Positions 60,092 through 64,000 of a stretch of DNA of 64,000 nucleotides are shown piece by piece. The stretch is from Parabacteroides hominis (lineage in GTDB: Bacteria; Bacteroidota; Bacteroidia; Bacteroidales; Tannerellaceae). Positions within the stretch are counted from its first letter, which is position 1, and the number at the start of each line of letters is the position of its first letter. Location of the stretch: assembly GCF_014287585.1 (NCBI RefSeq), contig NZ_JACOOJ010000022.1, positions 22,396 through 86,395 of the forward strand, given 5' to 3'. A program made the position numbers and the translations under genes. The notes below the pieces were generated by a model that was not told the DNA's origin, did not search any database, and saw only the letters and a program-made list of their open reading frames with translations.

Positions 60092-60430
60092 TCATTCTTC
60101 AAATTTTTTCAACTCCCATTCTTCAAAATCACCAACATATATAGAGCCTCTACCCGTATAGCAGGAATAAAGACCACTAACTATTTCTTTTACTCGCATT
60201 TGTTTTCCGCTTTTATCTACGACTAAATCACCCACCGCAAAAAGAGGTTCTTTATTAGGATCATACATACGTTTACGCGATTCTAATAAATAACGTTGTT
60301 TAATGACTCTCACATCATCTGTCATCCCCCACACCTTAAAAAACAGAATCACACAAAGGATCACAAACACCAAAAACAATAACCCGAAAAGCCCAGATAT
60401 AGCCTGCAACGTATTACTTAAATCATTCAT
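60092..60430 (-). CDS. Small membrane-anchored protein of unknown function
   Basis: This is a 112-residue protein with one strong TM helix (about 12-34, ISGLFGLLFLVFVILCVILF) followed by a charged segment and a small beta domain (LFAVGDLVVDKSGKQMRVKE, SGLYSCYTGRGSIYVGDFEE) of SH3-like appearance. It is first of the four tightly spaced genes ending with the BspA-like gene. A 202-bp palindrome-rich gap separates it from the HU-like/DUF4469 gene. Its function is unrecognised. Confidence 0.6.
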   Translation of the reverse strand: MNDLSNTLQAISGLFGLLFLVFVILCVILFFKVWGMTDDVRVIKQRYLLESRKRMYDPNKEPLFAVGDLVVDKSGKQMRVKEIVSGLYSCYTGRGSIYVGDFEEWELKKFEE

Positions 60431-60504
60431 ATTTTTATTGTTTAAATAGTTATTAAATATAAACTTCTCTACTGGAGACTGTTTAACATTTTTTCTATGA
60501 CACC

Positions 60505-60620
60505 CTCATATCCCCAGTGATATGACCGGTATAATCCCCTCGGATATGAGGGGTGCTATCACCGGTGATATGAGGGGTGATATCCGGGGGGATAGCTGTT
60601 CTCATATCAGCGGGGATAGC
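60505..60620. repeat. Iterated GATATGAG/CTCATATC palindromic cluster
   Basis: GATATGAG occurs at 60543-60550 and 60567-60574 and its complement CTCATATC at 60505-60512 and 60601-60608. GGGGTGATATC-, CCGGTGATA- and GGGGATAGC-type variants lie between them. Several hairpins are possible in the mRNA or DNA. It starts 13 bp after the DUF4469 stop (reading minus). It may end that transcript or control readthrough into the surface-protein operon. Confidence 0.7.
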
Positions 60621-60632
60621 AGAAAGACTTCC

Positions 60633-61391
60633 TTACAGTTCGCCGGGGCGTTCCTCTTCGCCTCCCGAACCACCGACTGTCAGGAGGATCGGGAACCGGT
60701 ATGTGCGTGGGGATTTCACGATTGTGTAGTTCGGACCGGCTTGTGTCGTGATGCTCAGATAGTATTGGCCGTCTGTTAGCTGCGGGAGAGAAATGATGAT
60801 CTGGGATTTTGTATTTGTCACGATCAACGGAACTTTGACCGGCTCGCCGCCATCTTCGGGAGTGAAATAAAGGCCGACCGAGGGATCGTCGCCTTTCACC
60901 AAGACATTGCTTCCGGCAATAATCGCAGGGGCGCCGGGGGTTAACTGGCCGTTCTTTTCGCCGGTGGTGGAGTCGATGATGCTTTCGATCATCGGGCCTA
61001 CGGTAGCGATATCGGCATTGACATAGATGTTGTCCAAAACTTTCCACAAAGCTGCAGCGGGGGTGAACGTAACGCCTAATTTATTATCCGGAGACTTGTA
61101 ATCGGACTTTTTCCCGTCGAACGGGCCGCCGATATTCAGAAGATACTGTCCGATACCATCTACAACGCTTTTGCCTTCGGCTATGGCTCCCCGCTTTTCT
61201 TCATCGGCCATAACCAAGATGTTTTCGATAGTTTCCTGACGGTATTCAGTACGTTTTGCCACGATACGGGCTGCGATTTCCTTGTTATGCAGTGTTCCGG
61301 TGATACGGACTTTGCCGGCGTAATCGCCTGGTTTTTCGGTTAACACATTGTCGTACAAGTCGACTGTCAAAATGGTCTTTTCTGTTGCCAT
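60633..61391 (-). CDS. HU-like DNA-binding domain protein with DUF4469
   Basis: This is a 252-residue protein. The N-terminal ~125 residues (MATEKTILTVDLYDNVLTEK, DYAGKVRITGTLHNKEIAAR, ILVMADEEKRGAIAEGKSV, LGVTFTPAAALWKVLDNIYV) match the Bacteroidetes HU-like DNA-binding domain (PF14848). The C-terminal ~100 residues form a DUF4469 Ig-like domain (IIAGSNVLVKGDDPSVGLYF, IIISLPQLTDGQYYLSITTQ). There is no signal peptide. It lies 53 bp from the left repeat of the invertible segment and reads away from it, so it is the first gene a flipped promoter would drive. A nucleoid or recombination-accessory role is plausible. Confidence 0.85.
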   Translation of the reverse strand: MATEKTILTVDLYDNVLTEKPGDYAGKVRITGTLHNKEIAARIVAKRTEYRQETIENILVMADEEKRGAIAEGKSVVDGIGQYLLNIGGPFDGKKSDYKSPDNKLGVTFTPAAALWKVLDNIYVNADIATVGPMIESIIDSTTGEKNGQLTPGAPAIIAGSNVLVKGDDPSVGLYFTPEDGGEPVKVPLIVTNTKSQIIISLPQLTDGQYYLSITTQAGPNYTIVKSPRTYRFPILLTVGGSGGEEERPGEL

Positions 61392-61443
61392 AATATAAAA
61401 TTTATTATTCGTTGGTGAGACGAATGTTACCTGTAATCGTAAT

Positions 61444-61470
61444 GGAATACCCTTAATTATGATATAAGGG
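61444..61470 (+). repeat. Left inverted repeat of the invertible segment
   Basis: 27 bp, identical to the reverse complement of 61746-61772. It contains CCCTTA (61450-61455) and TAAGGG (61465-61470) around a 9-bp spacer, a typical tyrosine-recombinase core arrangement. Confidence 0.95.
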
Positions 61471-61683
61471 AAGTAAAGACGATCAGTTCTGCTTTTTCTT
61501 GAAATTTTCCCCTTATAGACAACAAAGTTTACCTTCTAATCTGATTTCCACGACATAGTTGAACATCAAAAATCTGATGCTCCAACCTTTCACGTGCCTA
61601 AAAGCAATAAAAAAAAGCATCCACTTAAACATAAGCAGGCGAATTTGTTATTTTAAAGTATGTTTTTTCCAAAATAATATATC

Positions 61684-61691
61684 TATCTTTG
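61684..61691 (+). promoter_or_regulatory. -7 promoter element inside the invertible segment (rightward)
   Basis: TATCTTTG matches TAnnTTTG. In the present orientation it points toward the 3' end of the recombinase gene, that is antisense to it. After inversion it would lie near 61532-61525 facing the DUF4469 gene. A -33 TTTG is not at ideal spacing. Confidence 0.45.
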
Positions 61692-61701
61692 TCACATCTT
61701 T

Positions 61702-61737
61702 GAAGATAGCTGTCTATAAACAGCACTTTCAAAGATA
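61702..61737 (-). promoter_or_regulatory. Hairpin and leftward -7 element inside the invertible segment
   Basis: TAGCTGT/ACAGC and ATCTTTGAA/TTTCAAAGAT form a long imperfect stem at 61697-61736. CAAAGATA (61730-61737) is a perfect -7 element on the minus strand, facing the DUF4469 gene about 340 bp away. The hairpin could instead be a recombination accessory site. Confidence 0.35.
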
Positions 61738-61745
61738 ATAAGCCA

Positions 61746-61772
61746 CCCTTATATCATAATTAAGGGTATTCC
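61746..61772 (-). repeat. Right inverted repeat of the invertible segment
   Basis: 27 bp, the exact reverse complement of 61444-61470. On the minus strand it codes for the last residues Glu-Tyr-Pro and the stop of the recombinase, so gene end and recombination site are fused. Confidence 0.95.
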
Positions 61773-62713
61773 CGCCTCAATATTAATTGATCTATTGTTT
61801 TTGTAATTATCGCGTTCGCTTTGCTCAATTCGGATTGGTCCAGTTGAGCGACATAATAATGAGTCGTTTTTTCTGACGTATGCCCCAATGCCTGGCTGAT
61901 AAGTGCAATCGGAATAAGATGCCGATGTGCTTCCGTTGCCCATGTGTGCCGGATCACATACGAAGTAAGAGGCACTGTTATTCCCAAACGCCTGCCCAAT
62001 TCTTTCAGATTGTTATTATATTTCCGTAACAAGGCTTTATATCGTTCATAGCCCACCTTTTTTTCAGATAAGATAGGGAAAAGATACGGACTGCCGTTTG
62101 ATGCATATTTATCCAATAAAAACCGCATTCCCTGGGTTAGTTCCATACGAATCAACGTTCGTGTCTTTGTCCGGTGGTAAATCAACATATTCCCCTCAAT
62201 ATTTTCATGAGTCAAATGCGCCAGATCAACAAAGGGTATCCCGCAAGCCATAAAAGAAAAGGCACAAAGATCGGCTGCCAATTTCAAGTCCGGTTCGTGC
62301 AGCAAATCCAGTTTGGTCACATTCTCCAATACATCCAACCGGACTGCGCGTTTGACCGTTTTTTCCAAACGGATTACGACATGCCCGAAAGGAAGGAAAC
62401 GGGGCCTATAGCCGATTTCACAAATAATTTGGTTATACATCGCGCGAAAACCGCTCAAGTAGGAATTGATCGTGTTTGCACGAAGAGAGTTTAAGCCACG
62501 AAGATAACAAACAAAGCTATCTACTACGGGAGGGCTGACCTGCCGGACAGGAATATCGCGTCCATTGGAATATTTCCATAACCAATTGCGGGTAGCCCGA
62601 TACAAATCTGCCGTCGCATCCTTACCTGCCTGCCGTTTCCGGCTGATCAATATGTCCATCCAACCGAATATGGAGGATTTCGCTGATAATTGTTTCATGA
62701 TGTTTGTTGTCAT
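61760..62713 (-). CDS. Tyrosine recombinase (probable DNA invertase) adjacent to inverted repeats
   Basis: This is a 317-residue site-specific recombinase of the Bacteroidetes Tsr-like group. The SAM-like N-terminal domain (about 10-110) has GWMDILISRKRQAGKDATAD and SLRANTINSYLSGFRAMYNQ. The catalytic domain has the box II block TSYVIRHTWATEAHRH, GHTSEKTTHYY and the Tyr in HYYVAQLDQ. At box I the sequence is FSFMACGIPFVDLAHLTH, where most relatives read ...ARGMSFVDMA, so Cys stands for the first catalytic Arg. Either this is a subgroup variant or the enzyme is impaired. It differs from the 441-aa integrase at 3 kb in size and sequence. Its last codons lie in the right inverted repeat. Confidence 0.9.
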   Translation of the reverse strand: MTTNIMKQLSAKSSIFGWMDILISRKRQAGKDATADLYRATRNWLWKYSNGRDIPVRQVSPPVVDSFVCYLRGLNSLRANTINSYLSGFRAMYNQIICEIGYRPRFLPFGHVVIRLEKTVKRAVRLDVLENVTKLDLLHEPDLKLAADLCAFSFMACGIPFVDLAHLTHENIEGNMLIYHRTKTRTLIRMELTQGMRFLLDKYASNGSPYLFPILSEKKVGYERYKALLRKYNNNLKELGRRLGITVPLTSYVIRHTWATEAHRHLIPIALISQALGHTSEKTTHYYVAQLDQSELSKANAIITKTIDQLILRREYP

Positions 62714-62776
62714 ATCACATTTATTTTAATGAAATGAATATACAACAAACCTAAGTAATAATGGGTTGCTAACAAT

Positions 62777-62809
62777 AAAAGGGATATCCGGCTTTCGGAC
62801 ATCCCTTTT
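62777..62809 (-). terminator. Terminator of the OmpA-like gene
   Basis: AAAAGGGATATCCG (62777-62790) and CGGACATCCCTTTT (62796-62809) pair with one mismatch around GCTTT, 23 bp after the OmpA-like stop on the minus strand. The stem is T-rich at its 3' foot. Confidence 0.8.
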
Positions 62810-62831
62810 ATAAATTCAAATTTACTACTTC

Positions 62832-63512
62832 TTAGCGCAATGTTCCCTGCTGTGCCTCCTGGATCATTTTCTGGTTAGCCAGGATGATAATTTCGACACG
62901 GCGATTCAGTGCGCGTCCTTCCGGAGTATCGTTAGAGGCAATCGGATCGTGAACGCCTTTGCCTTCATAAACCATGCGGTCGCTGCTGACGCCTTGCAAC
63001 ATCAGATAGTCATACACGCTCTTTGCGCGCTTTTCAGATAATGTCTGGTTATAGTCGACTTTACCGGTATTGTCCGTATATCCGACAATCTTGATATCCG
63101 TATCGGGATTAGCTTTCAAGCTGTTTGCAAAATTACGCAAAGCGCTCTTGGACGCATCGCTCAAAGTGCTTGAATTGGTTGCAAACAAGATACCTGAATC
63201 AAATGTGACCTTCAGCGCCTCACCGTTGTTGATGGTTTCGACAGTCGTTTCTTCCGGCAGCGTAGCTTCCAGTTCCTTCTTCTGTTTGTCCATCTTCTTA
63301 CCGATCAGGGCACCTGCAGTACCGCCCACGGCAGCACCGATTATCGAACCTAACGCAGTATTACCAGCCAAAGCGCCGACGCCGGCTCCAACTGCCGCAC
63401 CTCCGCCGACTCCGATAGCTGTCCCTTTAGCGGTATTGTTCCATGTTCCACAACTCGTAAAAACGACTGCCATACAAAGCAGCAAAACTGATAACAACTT
63501 AAAATTTCTCAT
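62832..63512 (-). CDS. OmpA-family lipoprotein with glycine zipper
   Basis: This is a 226-residue peptidoglycan-linked envelope protein. The lipobox is MAVVFTSCGTW (Cys about 21). A glycine-zipper segment (about 30-70, AIGVGGGAAVGAGVGALAGN, ALGSIIGAAVGGTAGALIGK) is followed by the OmpA-like domain (about 105-215) with TDIKIVGYTDNTGKVDYNQT, LSEKRAKSVYDYL and ALNRRVEIIIL, the Asp/Arg residues that bind diaminopimelate. It ties outer membrane to the wall. It is monocistronic, ending in a hairpin, next to a small acidic protein gene. Confidence 0.95.
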   Translation of the reverse strand: MRNFKLLSVLLLCMAVVFTSCGTWNNTAKGTAIGVGGGAAVGAGVGALAGNTALGSIIGAAVGGTAGALIGKKMDKQKKELEATLPEETTVETINNGEALKVTFDSGILFATNSSTLSDASKSALRNFANSLKANPDTDIKIVGYTDNTGKVDYNQTLSEKRAKSVYDYLMLQGVSSDRMVYEGKGVHDPIASNDTPEGRALNRRVEIIILANQKMIQEAQQGTLR

Positions 63513-63558
63513 CTTCTTATTCTTTTATAAACGATTATTGTAACTATACAACAGTCTA

Positions 63559-63885
63559 TTAATCGAACATGTTGATGGAATCGCAATATTCAAGTTCTCC
63601 CTGTACAATAAAAGTGATGTCTTCAGGCGCGAACTTGCCTACACCGTCTTTTTGCGCATTCTTTACAACAAACCCGATCAATTCATCTTCATCAATATCA
63701 ATTTCGGCATTGTCATCAGAATTTTCATCAAGAAAACCCTTCGACTCATAAAATTCATAAATCAGGTCTACAATGTAATTAATATCGTCATTACTGAATT
63801 TCCCTTTCAATTCCTGGGGAAGATAGTTCTGGATAAATGCTACAGAATCGTCTTCATCGTAAATTAAATCGTCTTTGTCACTCAT
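63559..63885 (-). CDS. Small acidic conserved protein of unknown function
   Basis: This is a 108-residue, very acidic protein with no signal peptide or TM segment. Two similar halves can be seen, each with a block around KFSNDDINYIVDLIYEFYES and KFAPEDITFIVQGELEYCDS, joined by an Asp-rich linker (ENSDDNAEIDIDEDEL). This suggests an internal duplication. Such proteins are common in Bacteroidales with no assigned role. It is 46 bp upstream of the OmpA-like gene and may share its transcript. Confidence 0.75.
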   Translation of the reverse strand: MSDKDDLIYDEDDSVAFIQNYLPQELKGKFSNDDINYIVDLIYEFYESKGFLDENSDDNAEIDIDEDELIGFVVKNAQKDGVGKFAPEDITFIVQGELEYCDSINMFD

Positions 63886-63897
63886 ATTCTTATGTTT

Positions 63898-64000
63898 TTA
63901 GCAAATATTTTCCGATAAAATAGGAGAATAAAATTCATCCCTTTTGATAACGGCGAACATTCTCGCCACAAGTTTTGCCCGTAAAGCATTGATAATGGTC
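63898..64000 (-). CDS. 3' end of IS110/IS116-family transposase (continues beyond window)
   Basis: The frame open from the right edge reads IINALRAKLVARMFAVIKRD then EFYSPILSENIC and a TAA stop at 63898-63900. The stretch ALxAxRAKLVxRxFAVxKR is the typical C-terminal end of IS110-group DEDD transposases. Only 33 residues are visible. The transposase may be intact outside the window. The stop lies 12 bp past the start of the small acidic protein gene on the same strand. Confidence 0.7.
   Translation of the reverse strand, partial: TIINALRAKLVARMFAVIKRDEFYSPILSENIC

Larger units (their letters stand above)
61444..61772. other. Candidate invertible promoter segment (phase-variation switch)
   Basis: Perfect 27-bp inverted repeats at 61444-61470 and 61746-61772 (starting GGAATACCCTTAATTATG on the left, reverse complement on the right) enclose 275 bp. 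Each repeat contains a recombinase-core-like site: CCCTTA and TAAGGG around a 9-bp spacer (61450-61470 on the left). Inside are two consensus -7 elements, TATCTTTG on plus at 61684-61691 and on minus at 61737-61730. The right repeat runs into the 3' end of a tyrosine recombinase gene. Inversion would exchange which promoter faces the HU-like/DUF4469 gene and the minus-strand operon beyond it. The recombinase stop is encoded within the repeat, so its reading frame would be kept in both states. Confidence 0.75.

Noticed and set aside
60505..60620. CRISPR-like array
   Set aside because: Words are short, occur in both orientations and lack equal-length unique spacers; no cas genes are present.
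1..64000. tRNA, rRNA or known riboswitch genes
   Set aside because: No cloverleaf arms, rRNA-conserved blocks or recognisable riboswitch cores were seen when reading intergenic regions; small structured RNAs cannot be excluded without covariance searches.

Overview
The window looks like chromosomal DNA from a Bacteroidales gut bacterium, most likely Parabacteroides or a close relative. The evidence is two SusC/SusD systems driven by FecR and ECF-sigma, a GH97 glycosidase, a BspA-like LRR surface protein, Bacteroidetes-type promoters (TTTG / TAnnTTTG), a small RRM protein, and a myo-inositol lipid cluster laid out as in Bacteroides thetaiotaomicron. No rRNA, tRNA or CRISPR array was recognised.

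Layout. 1-4.2 kb is the edge of an integrated phage-like element: tyrosine integrase, HTH protein, a small ORF, a DUF6291-type replication protein and a truncated DnaB, with iterated 11-bp words outside the integrase. 4.7-5.4 kb holds a type II toxin-antitoxin pair whose YafQ-like toxin is frameshifted, plus a DUF2442-like scrap. 5.4-9.3 kb is a LytTR response regulator, LytS-like kinase and outer-membrane barrel operon with a clear promoter. 9.3-12.1 kb is a degraded accessory patch: a Fic remnant, a 693-aa protein with a VDNR...PIQRK leader resembling those on proteins linked to extracellular contractile injection systems, and an ABC-ATPase scrap. 12.1-17.2 kb carries an MBL hydrolase, a GH97 glycosidase, a two-domain SGNH hydrolase and a 388-bp MITE-like element with 41-bp terminal inverted repeats. 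17.2-22.7 kb is housekeeping: PhnP-like MBL, murB, HU, upp and an orphan PAS/GAF kinase.

22.8-35.1 kb is a polysaccharide-utilisation-type locus: FecR, SusC, SusD, then a sugar isomerase/epimerase, a Tat-exported Gfo/Idh/MocA oxidoreductase and an 1152-aa HEAT plus double DUF1080 protein. This set fits the 3-keto-glycoside route. 36-44.1 kb is a paralogous ECF sigma, FecR, SusC, SusD cassette whose only enzyme is a metallophosphatase. The two FecR genes share a 31-bp upstream block (26 of 31 identical) that looks like a common ECF promoter, and only the second cassette has a sigma gene. 46.2-50.3 kb is the inositol lipid cluster: inositol-3-phosphate synthase, PgpA-like, GtrA-like, CDP-alcohol phosphotransferase and PAP2 phosphatase.

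53.5-62.7 kb holds the most striking signal. A perfect 27-bp inverted repeat encloses 275 bp with outward promoter-like words, and its right copy encodes the last residues of an adjacent tyrosine recombinase. Downstream on the minus strand lie a HU-like/DUF4469 protein, two membrane proteins, a WG-repeat lipoprotein and a 1436-aa BspA-like surface protein. This is best read as a phase-variable invertible promoter. The recombinase has Cys where the first catalytic Arg is expected. The window ends with an OmpA-family lipoprotein, a small acidic protein and the 3' end of an IS110-type transposase.

A recurring oddity is that five intergenic sites each hold their own nested or iterated short palindromic words, with different words at each site.
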